DNA of 64,000 nucleotides from Planctomonas sp. JC2975. Its GTDB lineage: Bacteria; Actinomycetota; Actinomycetes; Actinomycetales; Microbacteriaceae. The notes under the pieces were generated by a model, which was not told the DNA's origin, ran no database searches, and worked only from the letters and a program-made list of their open reading frames with translations. The DNA is taken from assembly GCF_012985205.1 (NCBI RefSeq), contig NZ_JABEKS010000004.1, positions 62,001-126,000 on the forward strand, read 5' to 3'. A program made the translations under genes and the position numbers. Below are positions 1 through 7,507 of the stretch, piece after piece (the stretch's first letter is position 1; the number at the start of each line of letters is the position of its first letter).

Positions 1-1
1 C

Positions 2-139
2 GCCGCAACGGACGGCATGTGGGTGCGCGCCACGTTCTGCCTGCGCAAGATCGACGGATCCTGGCTCATCGTGCACGACCAGGCATCCGTTCCGCTCGAC
101 CCTGCGAGCGGACGCGGCGTGACGGATCTCCAGCCCTGA
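2..139 (+). CDS. SnoaL-like / ketosteroid-isomerase-fold protein (3' end only)
   Basis: Only the last 45 codons are present, running into the window from its left edge and stopping at a TGA. The visible residues include WVRATFCLRKIDGSWLIVHD followed by QASVPLD. The strand pattern 'R.T...RK.DG.W.I.HDQ.S.P' is typical of the C-terminal beta-strands of SnoaL-like/YybH proteins (NTF2 fold), small cytoplasmic proteins that are often annotated only as nuclear transport factor 2 family. The substrate cannot be inferred. A strong hairpin follows 62 bp after the stop. The family call is moderate because most of the gene is missing. Confidence 0.6.
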   Translation, partial: AATDGMWVRATFCLRKIDGSWLIVHDQASVPLDPASGRGVTDLQP

Positions 140-200
140 CTTCCCCCTCGGGCGCGTCTCCGACCCCCGTCGGCGACGCGTGCTGGCTCTCCGTCACACT

Positions 201-230
201 CCGGTGGCCGTGCTCGCGCACGGCCACCGG
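201..230. terminator. Bidirectional intrinsic terminator hairpin
   Basis: A perfect 12-bp stem (CCGGTGGCCGTG at 201-212, CACGGCCACCGG at 219-230) with a 6-nt loop lies between two convergent genes that end at 139 (+) and 236 (-). No clear T-run follows on either strand, as is common in high-G+C actinobacteria. It probably ends transcription from both sides. Confidence 0.75.
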
Positions 231-235
231 CACCG

Positions 236-646
236 TCAGCCGTCGTGCTGCGACAGACGAGCCTCCGCGATGGTCGGCTCGAACAGCTCCACCGGGTTGC
301 CCGAGGGATCCTCGATCAAAATCTGCCGTCCGCCGATGCCTTCGACGATCTCGTTCCGGGTGCGCACGCCGTCCGCGCGCAATCGGGCGACGAGCGCGCC
401 GAGGTCCGACACCTCGAGAGCGAACCGGTTCCATCCGCCCGGCGCCGGAACGGTGCCGTCCGGCATCGCCTGACCGCCGCCGCCCTGAGCGTTCGGAGCG
501 GACAGCACCAACCGAAGGTCTCCCTTGGCCAGCATCGCGAAGGCCGGCGCGGGATGCATCACGACCTCGAACCCCAGCCGATCGACGTAGAAGCCGATCG
601 CAGCGTCCACGTCGTCCACGATGTATCGCACGCTCACAGAAGGCAT
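236..646 (-). CDS. VOC family protein (glyoxalase/bleomycin-resistance fold)
   Basis: A 136-residue protein of the vicinal-oxygen-chelate superfamily, the usual length for one two-module chain. It opens with the betaalphabetabetabeta signature 'SVRYIVDDVDAAIGFYVDRLGFEV' (residues about 4-27) and ends with 'ILIEDPSGNPVELFEP' (about 111-126), where the conserved Glu is the usual C-terminal metal ligand. A His/Gln ligand in the first module is not obvious, so metal-dependent catalysis is uncertain. Members include glyoxalases, dioxygenases and antibiotic-binding proteins, and nothing here separates them. It is convergent with the preceding gene. The next minus-strand gene (YciI) is 85 bp upstream, so the two may share a transcript. 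Confidence 0.85.
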   Translation of the reverse strand: MPSVSVRYIVDDVDAAIGFYVDRLGFEVVMHPAPAFAMLAKGDLRLVLSAPNAQGGGGQAMPDGTVPAPGGWNRFALEVSDLGALVARLRADGVRTRNEIVEGIGGRQILIEDPSGNPVELFEPTIAEARLSQHDG

Positions 647-731
647 GTCCCGTCACCCCCGTCACGTCAGGACGGATCCATTCTGCGCCGCGGACCGGAG
701 TTCCGGGCCGTCAGCGTGCCAGCGACGGAGC

Positions 732-1082
732 TCAGTGCTTCACGAGCGGAATGACCTCGACGCCGCTGTGATCGGCGCGCGTCTCGGCCAGCAACGACGC
801 GAGTTCGACGGCGTCCGCCTTCTCAGGCACGTCGATCAGGTAGAAGCCGCCGATCATCTCCTTGGTCTCGGCGAAGGGTCCGTCCACCACCTTCTTGCGG
901 CCGCCGATCGTACGAACGGTCGTCCGTGCGGCCGTTCCCTCCAACTCGCCGGAGGAGCGGATGGCGTCGCCCGCCTTCGCCCAGAATGCCCGGTGAGCGT
1001 CGTCGATTTCCTGGCGCTGCGGCTCCGTCAGGGTCGCCCACCGCTCCTCGACGCCCACCATCACCAGCAGAAACTCGGCCAT
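732..1082 (-). CDS. YciI family protein (DGPF domain)
   Basis: A 116-residue single-domain protein with the family hallmark DGPFAETKE (about residues 68-76), preceded by an 'RTTVRTIGGRKKVV' strand and followed by 'MIGGFYLIDVPEKADAVE'. DGPF/YCII proteins adopt a ferredoxin-like dimer. In actinobacteria they are often encoded near ECF sigma factors, but none is visible here. The molecular function is unknown. The start has no other in-frame ATG nearby. A hairpin-forming sequence lies just upstream (1101-1121). It could be co-transcribed with the VOC gene downstream. Confidence 0.85.
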   Translation of the reverse strand: MAEFLLVMVGVEERWATLTEPQRQEIDDAHRAFWAKAGDAIRSSGELEGTAARTTVRTIGGRKKVVDGPFAETKEMIGGFYLIDVPEKADAVELASLLAETRADHSGVEVIPLVKH

Positions 1083-1100
1083 GTCGTTCTCCCATCTCGG

Positions 1101-1121
1101 GCGCGGATCGATCGTCCGCGC
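1101..1121. promoter_or_regulatory. Inverted repeat upstream of the YciI gene
   Basis: GCGCGGA (1101-1107) and TCCGCGC (1115-1121) form a perfect 7-bp inverted repeat with a 7-nt centre, 19 bp upstream of the YciI start. It may be an operator, a 5'-UTR hairpin, or the terminator of the small membrane-protein gene upstream. The sequence alone does not decide between these. Confidence 0.4.
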
Positions 1122-1280
1122 TTCGGCTGCCGGTCCCGATCATGTGTGGGCCGGCACACCCTGACGTCGAACGGCTCGGAGGGGAATCCGACAAACGGTC
1201 TTCCGACGAATCCCGAGGTGGCAGACGGACCGGGAGATGCACCTCGAGGTCTCGTCCTGCAGCGACCCCGAGGATCGGAC

Positions 1281-1451
1281 CTAATCGAGCTTCGAGATCA
1301 CGTGCACCGGGATGGCGAATGCCAGTGCGATCGCAATGATGCCGGCGAAGAACGTGACGCCCTCCCAGCCGGTCACCTGGTCAGCGAATCCGAAAAGCGC
1401 CAGTCCACCCAGGAAAAGCACGAACGACACGATCAGTGCCACGACATTCAT
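1281..1451 (-). CDS. Small two-helix membrane protein (56 aa)
   Basis: The reading frame is open further upstream, but the ATG at 1451 is chosen because it is preceded by a good Shine-Dalgarno (AGGAG, 8 nt) and begins directly with a hydrophobic segment (MNVVALIVSFVLFLGGLALF). A second hydrophobic helix (FFAGIIAIALAFAIPVHVI) follows a short polar turn. Such 50-60 residue proteins are common and uncharacterised in Microbacteriaceae. It is probably an integral membrane protein with both ends on one side. No function can be assigned. It is divergent from the PH-like membrane protein gene at 1796. Confidence 0.65.
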   Translation of the reverse strand: MNVVALIVSFVLFLGGLALFGFADQVTGWEGVTFFAGIIAIALAFAIPVHVISKLD

Positions 1452-1795
1452 TCGGATCACTCCTGTCTCAGGGCATCGTGACTCGGATGCCTCCCTCGAT
1501 CCAAAATACGGCATTCGCGGCCACACGCGGAGGGTGCGGCGAGACGGATCCTGTCGTTCTGGTAGCGCTTTCCAGCGATATGTCGCGCTTGCGAGCAAAT
1601 ACGCGGAATGGGGCGGAAAGGGGGTTCTATCCGAGCGCGATCCTCGCTATTCTGGCCCACACGGGGGCACGAGGTCGGTGGATGGGACCTCACCCGAATC
1701 GCCAGCGGTGAACACCGCACTTCGGTCGCTGACCGCGACCGTCGTTTTCGTGAGTGCAAGTCCAATGCAAGTCCTCAGTGGGGGGAGGAGCGTCA
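1452..1795. other. Divergent intergenic region, no gene seen
   Basis: These 344 bp separate the small membrane protein (minus) from the PH-like membrane protein (plus) and must carry both promoters. No convincing coding frame, long palindrome or repeat is visible. Open frames here read through on both strands only because of the high G+C content. Confidence 0.5.
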
Positions 1796-2353
1796 GTGCT
1801 AGACGAGCAGGTGGTCACGACGGAGACACACGTCTTGCATCCGCACCGACACCTGCTCATCAGCGGCGTCATCGCCGCACTGGCCCTCACCACCCCGGTC
1901 TTCGCCGTCGCGTACTGGCTCACCATCTCCGCCGGGACCTGGCCGATCGTCATCGTCGTCCATCTCGTGGCCGTGCTGATCAGTGCGTTCGTCGTGCTGC
2001 GCTACCAGCGCACGACGGTCACCGTGTCGCCGGAGGGCATTCGCGAGCGCGGGTTCCTGGGCGGAGCATCGGAGATCAGGAACGACGAGATCGGCTCGCT
2101 CTGCCTCGTCGAGATCTACCGGGACAGCATGTTCGACACCCAGCCGAACCTCTTCATCCTCGACACGTCGGGATCCGCGCGCATCCGCATGCGGGGCCAG
2201 TACTGGTCGCGGGCCGACATGGACCACGTCTCCGATGTGCTGGATCGACCTATCGTGAACCCGCCTGACTCCGTCACGCTCTCCGAGCTGCGTTCGTCGC
2301 GTCCCGACTGGCTCTATTGGTTCGAGCGGGTGCCGCTGCTCTCCTGGCTCTGA
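1796..2353 (+). CDS. Membrane-anchored PH-like (YdbS/bPH-type) domain protein
   Basis: A 185-residue protein. The GTG at 1796 is preferred to an ATG further upstream because GGAGGAG lies 5 nt in front of it. Two membrane helices (about residues 21-42 and 48-67) are followed by a soluble beta-rich domain, 'YQRTTVTVSPEGIRERGFLGGASEIRNDEIGSLCLVEI', which resembles bacterial PH-like domains fused to two transmembrane segments. Such proteins are membrane-associated, and their role is mostly unknown. The gene is monocistronic and convergent with the acetyltransferase gene, with nested hairpins in the 78-bp gap. Confidence 0.6.
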   Translation: MLDEQVVTTETHVLHPHRHLLISGVIAALALTTPVFAVAYWLTISAGTWPIVIVVHLVAVLISAFVVLRYQRTTVTVSPEGIRERGFLGGASEIRNDEIGSLCLVEIYRDSMFDTQPNLFILDTSGSARIRMRGQYWSRADMDHVSDVLDRPIVNPPDSVTLSELRSSRPDWLYWFERVPLLSWL

Positions 2354-2358
2354 CGTCG

Positions 2359-2421
2359 CACGTCCGCACCTCGTCGGTACCCGCACGGAACTCTCCTGGG
2401 TGAGAGTTCGGGGCGGACGTG
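2359..2421. terminator. Nested inverted repeats between convergent genes
   Basis: An inner hairpin, GAACTCTC / GAGAGTTC (2388-2409, 6-nt loop), sits inside an outer pair, CACGTCCGC (2359-2367) and GCGGACGTG (2413-2421). Both pairs are perfect. The block fills the gap between convergent genes ending at 2353 and 2432 and is probably a bidirectional terminator. Confidence 0.7.
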
Positions 2422-2431
2422 ACGTGCCCGG

Positions 2432-3034
2432 CTACACGGCTGCGTCGGTGCGCAGACCGACGCGTGTTCCCGTCGTGCTCGACGGGAGCGCACGGAATCC
2501 GAGGCGCTCGTAGAACGCGCCGGCATTCACGTTGTCGGGCGCGTACTCGAGGTACACAGCAGGGGCGCCGCGGGACGCGAGGGCCTGCAGGAGGGTGCGC
2601 ACGAGCATTCTTCCCTGTCCCTGGCCCTGCAGCTCAGGCAGCAGGTCGATGTGCAGGTGCGCCGGGTAGTCGTCGAGCTCGGGGATAAGCATCCGCTCGG
2701 GGTTCCGTCCGTCGCGGATGAAGTTCTGCGTGGCCGACTCGTCGTCGGTGAGCGGATACTTCGCCTCGAACCCGGGCAGCCATTCGGTGCGCAGCCGCTC
2801 CACGAACGCCCGGGTGTCGGGAACACCGAGGATGTAGCCGCGAGCGCGCCCGTTCACGTCGACCACGAACGCGGTGTCCGGCGCCAGGTCGACGTAGGGC
2901 AGAGCGTAGATGTCGGGAAGCAGGTCGTCCGTGTCGAGCCAGCCTGTGGCATCCTGTCCCGACTTACCGGTCTTCACGCAAATCTCGTAGACGTCGTCTC
3001 TGTCGCTGGCACGGTACGGGCGGATCTCTGCCAT
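2432..3034 (-). CDS. GNAT acetyltransferase, similar to the O-GlcNAcase HAT-like domain
   Basis: A 200-residue single-domain GNAT. The N-terminus 'IRPYRASDRDDVYEIC' is the usual beta1-alpha1. The acetyl-CoA loop is visible as 'LQGQGQGRMLVRTLL' (about residues 135-149), and 'NAGAFYERLGF' is the C-terminal motif. The central part ('LPYVDLAPDTAFVVDVNGRARGYILG', then a Trp-Leu-Pro and 'KYPL') resembles the acetyltransferase-like domain found at the C-terminus of animal O-GlcNAcase and in free-standing bacterial relatives. The substrate is unknown. It lies 27 bp downstream of the MFS gene on the same strand and may be co-transcribed with it. Confidence 0.8.
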   Translation of the reverse strand: MAEIRPYRASDRDDVYEICVKTGKSGQDATGWLDTDDLLPDIYALPYVDLAPDTAFVVDVNGRARGYILGVPDTRAFVERLRTEWLPGFEAKYPLTDDESATQNFIRDGRNPERMLIPELDDYPAHLHIDLLPELQGQGQGRMLVRTLLQALASRGAPAVYLEYAPDNVNAGAFYERLGFRALPSSTTGTRVGLRTDAAV

Positions 3035-3061
3035 GGCTTTCCTCTCTGCGTCGGCGCTACG

Positions 3062-4579
3062 TCACCGCGCGAGCGCAGGCACCGTACGGGGACGCACCAC
3101 GAACCAGAGCGCGCACACGGACACGTTCGAGCAGCCGAGCATCACGATACCCATCGGCGCGGCGCTGGCGACGCCGAGCAGACCGACGAGCGGCGAGATG
3201 AGTCCGGCGATCGCGAAGTTGGATGCGCCCTGGAGCGATGCCGCCGTTCCGGCCTCGGCACCGTGCCCGTTCAGTGCGAGCACCTGCACGCAGGGGAATC
3301 CGAAGCCGCACGAGGCGATGAAGAACCAGAGCGGAACGATGACGCCCCAGATGCCGAACGTGCCGGTACTGCCGAGGATCACGATGAGCGCTGCAGCGAT
3401 CGTCATCGTCGCGGTCGAGACAGCGAGCACCCACTGCGGGCCGACGCGTTTGGCAAGGCGGGCGGCACTCTGCACGCCGATGATGATTCCGACGGAGTTG
3501 ACGGCGAACAGCGCGCCGTACTGCTGGGCGTCGAAGTGGTACACCTTCTGGAACACGAACGAGCTCGACGACAGGTACGAGAACAGTCCGGAGAAGTTCA
3601 TCGCGCTGACGATCACGATTCCGACGAACACGCGGTCGCTGAGCACCGACTTGAACCGTTGGCCCACGCTGGAGTGTCCAGAGGCGAGGCGCGCCTCCTT
3701 GGGGCGCGTCTCCACGATCCAGAGGGTCAGGCAGACGAGCATCACGGCGCTGTAGGCGGCGATCACCCAGAAGATCCCCCGCCACGGCATGATCAGCAGC
3801 AGTTGCGACCCGAGCACCGGCGCGATGACCGGGGCGAGCCCGTTCACCAGCGCGAGGCGGGAGAGCATGGTCACCAGGCGGTGTCCGCTGAACAGGTCGC
3901 GCACCATGGCCATGGCGACGACACCGGATGCTGCGGCGCCGAGCCCCTGCAGCAGGCGGAACAGGCTGAGCAGCTCCACGTTCGGAGCCATCGCGACACC
4001 GAGGGACGCCAGGATGTGCACGGCCGTGGCGAGGATCAGCGGCGTGCGCCTGCCCACCTTGTCGCTCCACGGCCCGACGATCAGCTGGCCGAGACCGAAT
4101 CCCACCGTCGTCGCCGTGAGCGTGAGTTGGATGATCGCGGTCGAGACGTTGAAGTCCGTCTCGAGCCTCGGCATCGACGGCAGGTAGGTGTCCATCGTGA
4201 ACGGTCCGAGCGCGGTGAGCGCGCCGAGGATCAGGATGTACGAGACGCGCTTGCGCGTCGGCAGTGCATCTCCGGGGTGCACGACGGACGACGGCAGCGT
4301 CACCGGCGAGCGCCCGTTGCGCCGGGCCGGACGCTCGATGGTCGGGATGCCGCCGGTGGGCATCCCCGCTGTCACGCCGATGACCGGGATGCCTGCGGTG
4401 CGAGCGACATCGAGATCGTCGTCCACGGGACGCGGCGCGGCGGAACCGCGACGGGCGGCGCGCTGCGCGGGCTCGTGGAGGTCGGATGCACGCACGTCGG
4501 TGCGGCGTGCGTCTGGCTGGCGGAGGTCGGGCGCGGGACTGACTTCGGTCACCGGGATGGGCTGAGTGGCTGTAGACAT
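3062..4579 (-). CDS. MFS drug-resistance transporter, Bcr/CflA type
   Basis: A 12-helix major facilitator of about 505 residues. A polar, Pro/Arg-rich N-terminal extension of about 110 residues precedes the first helix (YILILGALTALGPFTMDTYL), in which 'PFTMDTYLPSMP' is the Bcr/CflA/MdtL signature. The MFS loop motif 'GQLIVGPWSDKVGRRTPLI' follows, and 'RLLQGLGAAAS' is motif C-like. The family exports chloramphenicol, bicyclomycin and similar compounds by proton antiport. The substrate here is not predictable. The ATG at 4579 (MSTATQPIPV) is preferred over an upstream ATG at 4711, whose added residues are low-complexity. The long N-terminal tail is unusual for the family. Two 14-bp palindromes lie upstream. 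Confidence 0.8.
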   Translation of the reverse strand: MSTATQPIPVTEVSPAPDLRQPDARRTDVRASDLHEPAQRAARRGSAAPRPVDDDLDVARTAGIPVIGVTAGMPTGGIPTIERPARRNGRSPVTLPSSVVHPGDALPTRKRVSYILILGALTALGPFTMDTYLPSMPRLETDFNVSTAIIQLTLTATTVGFGLGQLIVGPWSDKVGRRTPLILATAVHILASLGVAMAPNVELLSLFRLLQGLGAAASGVVAMAMVRDLFSGHRLVTMLSRLALVNGLAPVIAPVLGSQLLLIMPWRGIFWVIAAYSAVMLVCLTLWIVETRPKEARLASGHSSVGQRFKSVLSDRVFVGIVIVSAMNFSGLFSYLSSSSFVFQKVYHFDAQQYGALFAVNSVGIIIGVQSAARLAKRVGPQWVLAVSTATMTIAAALIVILGSTGTFGIWGVIVPLWFFIASCGFGFPCVQVLALNGHGAEAGTAASLQGASNFAIAGLISPLVGLLGVASAAPMGIVMLGCSNVSVCALWFVVRPRTVPALAR

Positions 4580-4819
4580 GGGTGTTCTGCGGTCGATTTC
4601 GTGCGAGGCGTGGTGTGCGAGACGTGGTGCGTGCGGCGGAGTGCAGCCGCGCCGGGGTGCACGGGCGCGAGGTGCGGCATCCGCTCGGCGCTCGAAGGTT
4701 GACGGGTACATGGCCCGCTCGAGGCGGCCGACGACGTGCGAGATGTGCGGTGCGAGTTGCGAGTTGTTCGGGTCGAGAGGCGAACCGATTCCGATTCCGG
4801 GAACGAGGTCGCTACGAAC

Positions 4820-4833
4820 TCGAATCGATTCGA
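4820..4833. promoter_or_regulatory. 14-bp palindrome TCGAATCGATTCGA
   Basis: A perfect palindrome followed by an A-tract, 241 bp upstream of the MFS start and 139 bp beyond the PfkB stop. It is suitable as a dimeric-repressor operator. The cognate regulator is not evident in the window. Confidence 0.45.
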
Positions 4834-4863
4834 AAAAAGTCTATCGGATGCGGGCTGAGGAAA

Positions 4864-4877
4864 TGCCAGGCCTGGCA
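4864..4877. promoter_or_regulatory. 14-bp palindrome TGCCAGGCCTGGCA
   Basis: A second perfect palindrome, 44 bp (centre to centre) from the one at 4820-4833 and unrelated in sequence. It could be an operator, or a short hairpin ending the PfkB transcript 95 bp after its stop. Confidence 0.4.
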
Positions 4878-4971
4878 CATATTCGAGAACCCAATGGTCG
4901 ACCTCGGGCAACGCGATGAAGCCGTGCCCAGCCAGACGGCGCGCAGCGAAGCGGCACCACCGCTGGGAACC

Positions 4972-5871
4972 TCACTCGGGGTCGGCGAGGATGCCCTGTC
5001 CCGGTACGAGCGCGTTGCGCTCCCCCGCGTCCGCCGCCGCGGCGAGCGCGTCGGCCGCATCCGCGCCGCGCTCGAATGCGGCGAGCAGACCGCCGAGGAA
5101 CGAGTCCCCGCTTCCGGCCGGGAAACGTCCGAGGCGGGTCGCAGGGGCCACAGCGCTCGCGACCGTGCCGATCAATGCTGCCGAGCCGGCGACGCCGTCG
5201 GTGATCACGACATCCGCTCCGTAGCGCTCTCGCACCGCATGACACGCGTCGTTCGCGCTCGCGAGTTCGACACCCAGCAGCTCGGATGCCTCGCGCCGGT
5301 TCACCTTGATCAGGTCGGCGTGCTGCGCGGTCGCCAGCAGCCCTGCGCCGGATCCGTCGACAGCGACGCGGGCACCCGCCGTCCGCAGGTCGCCCAGCAG
5401 CTCGCCGAGCCCGGCGAGCGGAACGCCGGACGGAACGGATCCGGACAACGCGACCCACGGAATCGGACGCCGGGCGACCGCCTCGGCGACGGCGATGCGC
5501 GCTGCGGCGGCGAAGGCATCCCACTCGCCTGCGTCGAACTCGGTCGCCGGCTCGTACAGGTCGGTGCTGGTCGCGGATTCGGCACTCTCAACGACGGCGA
5601 TGCAGGTCCGCGTCACACGAGAGAGCGGAACGACGACCGTCTGCACGCCGTCCGCCGCGAGCATCGACGCCAGCCACTCCCCGGTCGCCCCGCCCAGCGC
5701 GGCGACGGCTCGCACGTCGGCGCCGAGCGCCGAGGCGGAGCGCGCCACGTTGAGCGACTTGCCGCCCGCCACCCTGGTGACCGCGAACGGTCGTGTGATG
5801 TCGCCGACCTTGAGCTCGTCGACCTCGTACGTGACGTCGAGGCTTGCGGAGAGCGCGAGCGCGATGATCAT
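4972..5871 (-). CDS. PfkB-family sugar kinase, 1-phosphofructokinase/tagatose-6-phosphate kinase-like
   Basis: A 299-residue ribokinase-fold enzyme. The ATG at 5871 is chosen because the protein then begins with the family strand 'MIIALALSASLDVTYEVDEL'. The frame stays open upstream only because it enters a stop-free repeat array. The glycine-rich 'VAGGKSLNVARSASALG' (about 36-52) binds the sugar, and 'PAGSGDSFLGGLLAAF' near residue 250 is the PfkB anion-hole motif with the catalytic Asp. The GSGDS variant is as in LacC/FruK-like kinases. It would phosphorylate a sugar or sugar phosphate with ATP in the cytoplasm. The preceding ROK regulator gene and a 22-bp repeat array lie directly upstream, suggesting regulation by that ROK protein. 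Confidence 0.75.
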   Translation of the reverse strand: MIIALALSASLDVTYEVDELKVGDITRPFAVTRVAGGKSLNVARSASALGADVRAVAALGGATGEWLASMLAADGVQTVVVPLSRVTRTCIAVVESAESATSTDLYEPATEFDAGEWDAFAAAARIAVAEAVARRPIPWVALSGSVPSGVPLAGLGELLGDLRTAGARVAVDGSGAGLLATAQHADLIKVNRREASELLGVELASANDACHAVRERYGADVVITDGVAGSAALIGTVASAVAPATRLGRFPAGSGDSFLGGLLAAFERGADAADALAAAADAGERNALVPGQGILADPE

Positions 5872-5992
5872 GATTCCAAGCCTAGATTTCGTCGTCTTCT
5901 GGCGCCCTCCGCGAGTTCGTTCGAGCAATGATCTGCGCGTACCGCTGGCGCATGTCCGACGGGATTGCCGTTGACCATCGATGACCGGTTGC

Positions 5993-6146
5993 GCACTCTC
6001 GCCCGGAGAAACGCGCACTCTCGCGGAGAGAAGGGGGCACTCTCGCGTGGAGGAAGGGGCACATTCGAGTGAAGGAAGGGGCACTCTCGCGGAGAGAAAG
6101 GGGCACTCTCGCGCGGAGGTACGCGCACTCTCGCGGGTGCGGGAGC
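5993..6146 (+). repeat. 22-bp tandem repeat array A (7 copies)
   Basis: Seven units start at 5993, 6015, 6037, 6059, 6081, 6103 and 6125, exactly 22 bp apart with no slippage. The unit begins GCACTCTCGCG and continues GGAGAGAAGGG, with substitutions between copies. The array begins 17 bp past the stop of the ROK gene (minus strand) and ends 121 bp before the PfkB start. In the ROK mRNA it reads as a C-rich strand in which CTCTC-CGC-GAGAG can form a 5-bp hairpin in some copies. It belongs to the same family as the arrays at 24113, 25403, 34646 and 34989. Function unknown. Confidence 0.95.
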
Positions 6147-6162
6147 GCAGCCCGCGCCGGGG

Positions 6163-7371
6163 TCAGCGCTGAAGGGCCGTCGGGTCGGCGATGAGCCGCG
6201 TGAACGCCAGTTCGCCGGCACCCACCGTGAGCACGTCTGCACCGAGCTCGGAGCGCACGATGTCCACCTGTTCGGCGGATGTCGCCAGCGACTGCGCGCG
6301 CACCTCGCTCTCGAGCATTCCCGGTGCGGCGTCGTGCAGCGCGCCCAGGAATCCGCCGAGCACCACCAGTCGCGGGTTGAGGATGTTCACCGCGTTCCGG
6401 ATCGCTATCGCCAGATACCGTACCTGCCGCTCGACCTCGGCGCGTCCTGCTTCGTCGAGCTGCTTCATCGCGTCGTCCAGGTGCTCTGGATCGGCGACAC
6501 CGAGCGCCTCGAGGAGCCTGGCCTGCGAGACCTCTGTCTCGAGGCATCCGATCGCGCCGCAGTGGCATCGGCCGCCCGCGGAGTTGACGAGCGTGTGGCC
6601 CAGCTCGCCCGCGTAGCCGAAGCTGCCAGTGAGGGGCAGCGCGTGGGTGATCACCCCGCCGCCGATGCCGCCCGCTCCGCCGTTGAGGTAGATGAGATCG
6701 TCGATGCCGCGTCCCGCCCCGAAGAGATGCTCGGCACCCGCGCCGAGGCTCGCGTCGTTGGCGACCACGGCCGGAAGGCCCGTGGACTCCTCGAGCAGTG
6801 CCGCGAACGGTTCGTCGACCCACTCAAGGTGCGGTGCCAGCCGCACGACGCCATCCGCCTCGCGCACACTTCCGGGGACGGCCGCCCCGATCCCCGTGAC
6901 ACGGAGTCCGGTATCGATGAGTGCCTTGAGCCCGTCGAGGAGCGCGGCGACGATGCGCGCCGCCTCTTGAGCGGTCGGCGGCGTGGCGGTCGCATGCCGC
7001 ACCTGCCGATGCACGGTGCCGTCCAGGCCGACGACCCCCACCGTCACGCCGTCCACCTCGGGATTCACGGTGATGACGACGACGTCCGGATTCGCGCGAA
7101 CGACCGGGCTGGGACGGCCGACGCCCGTCGACTCCCGCGGCTCCGTCTCCGAGACCAGGCCCATCGCTGCCAGCTCTGCGACGAGCGCACCGATCGTGGA
7201 CCTGCTGAGGCCCGTCGCCCTGGTCAGTTCGGATCGGGACCGTCCGGGAATGCCGTGCACCAGCCGCAGCACCGTGCCGAGATTGTGCTGACGCACCCCG
7301 TCGAGATTGCTCCCGAGGGGAGGGCGTACAGGCACGGTTTCGGGCAGCGCCGCCGGTAGTGCTTCGGTCAC
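6163..7371 (-). CDS. ROK-family transcriptional regulator (NagC/XylR type)
   Basis: A 402-residue repressor with an N-terminal winged helix ('IPGRSRSELTRATGLSRSTI', about residues 41-60) followed by a ROK sugar-kinase fold. The ROK zinc site is visible as 'GHTLVNSAGGRCHCGAIGCLE', with three Cys and one His. The ATP/phosphate loop 'GGAGGIGGGVI' is glycine-rich. ROK regulators bind a sugar and release DNA. The PfkB kinase gene downstream on the same strand is the likeliest target, so the ligand may be a hexose or hexose phosphate. Two palindromes (7395-7409, 7413-7430) in the promoter region suggest autoregulation. Whether kinase activity remains cannot be judged. Confidence 0.85.
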   Translation of the reverse strand: MTEALPAALPETVPVRPPLGSNLDGVRQHNLGTVLRLVHGIPGRSRSELTRATGLSRSTIGALVAELAAMGLVSETEPRESTGVGRPSPVVRANPDVVVITVNPEVDGVTVGVVGLDGTVHRQVRHATATPPTAQEAARIVAALLDGLKALIDTGLRVTGIGAAVPGSVREADGVVRLAPHLEWVDEPFAALLEESTGLPAVVANDASLGAGAEHLFGAGRGIDDLIYLNGGAGGIGGGVITHALPLTGSFGYAGELGHTLVNSAGGRCHCGAIGCLETEVSQARLLEALGVADPEHLDDAMKQLDEAGRAEVERQVRYLAIAIRNAVNILNPRLVVLGGFLGALHDAAPGMLESEVRAQSLATSAEQVDIVRSELGADVLTVGAGELAFTRLIADPTALQR

Positions 7372-7394
7372 CCCGGCAGCCTAACGGTATTCAC

Positions 7395-7409
7395 GTTCGG
7401 AGGCCGAAC
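7395..7409. promoter_or_regulatory. Inverted repeat GTTCGG-AGG-CCGAAC
   Basis: A perfect 6-bp inverted repeat with a 3-bp centre, 24 bp upstream of the ROK regulator start. It lies between divergent genes (ROK minus, alpha/beta hydrolase plus) and is a candidate operator. Confidence 0.5.
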
Positions 7410-7412
7410 TTA

Positions 7413-7430
7413 TTGCCGGCATGCCAGCAA
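7413..7430. promoter_or_regulatory. Imperfect 18-bp palindrome TTGCCGGCATGCCAGCAA
   Basis: Eight of nine base pairs match across the centre. It sits next to the GTTCGG inverted repeat in the ROK/hydrolase divergent promoter and may be a second operator. Confidence 0.45.
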
Positions 7431-7507
7431 GGCCCTCAATCCCATCGGTGAGGCCATCGGGCCGGCGATCAAGGTGCAGGTTCCCACGCCCGTGGTAGCG
7501 TCTCGCC

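Larger units (their letters stand above)
4580..4971. other. Intergenic region upstream of the MFS gene
   Basis: 392 bp between the PfkB stop and the MFS start. It carries two perfect 14-bp palindromes, 4820-4833 and 4864-4877, and is locally A-rich at 4833-4838. No gene is supported. Long open frames here translate to low-complexity Arg/Ala text. Confidence 0.5.

Noticed and set aside
2651-4702. Long plus-strand frame opposite the MFS and GNAT genes
   Set aside because: Antisense shadow with low-complexity Glu/His/Asp composition and no recognisable domain.
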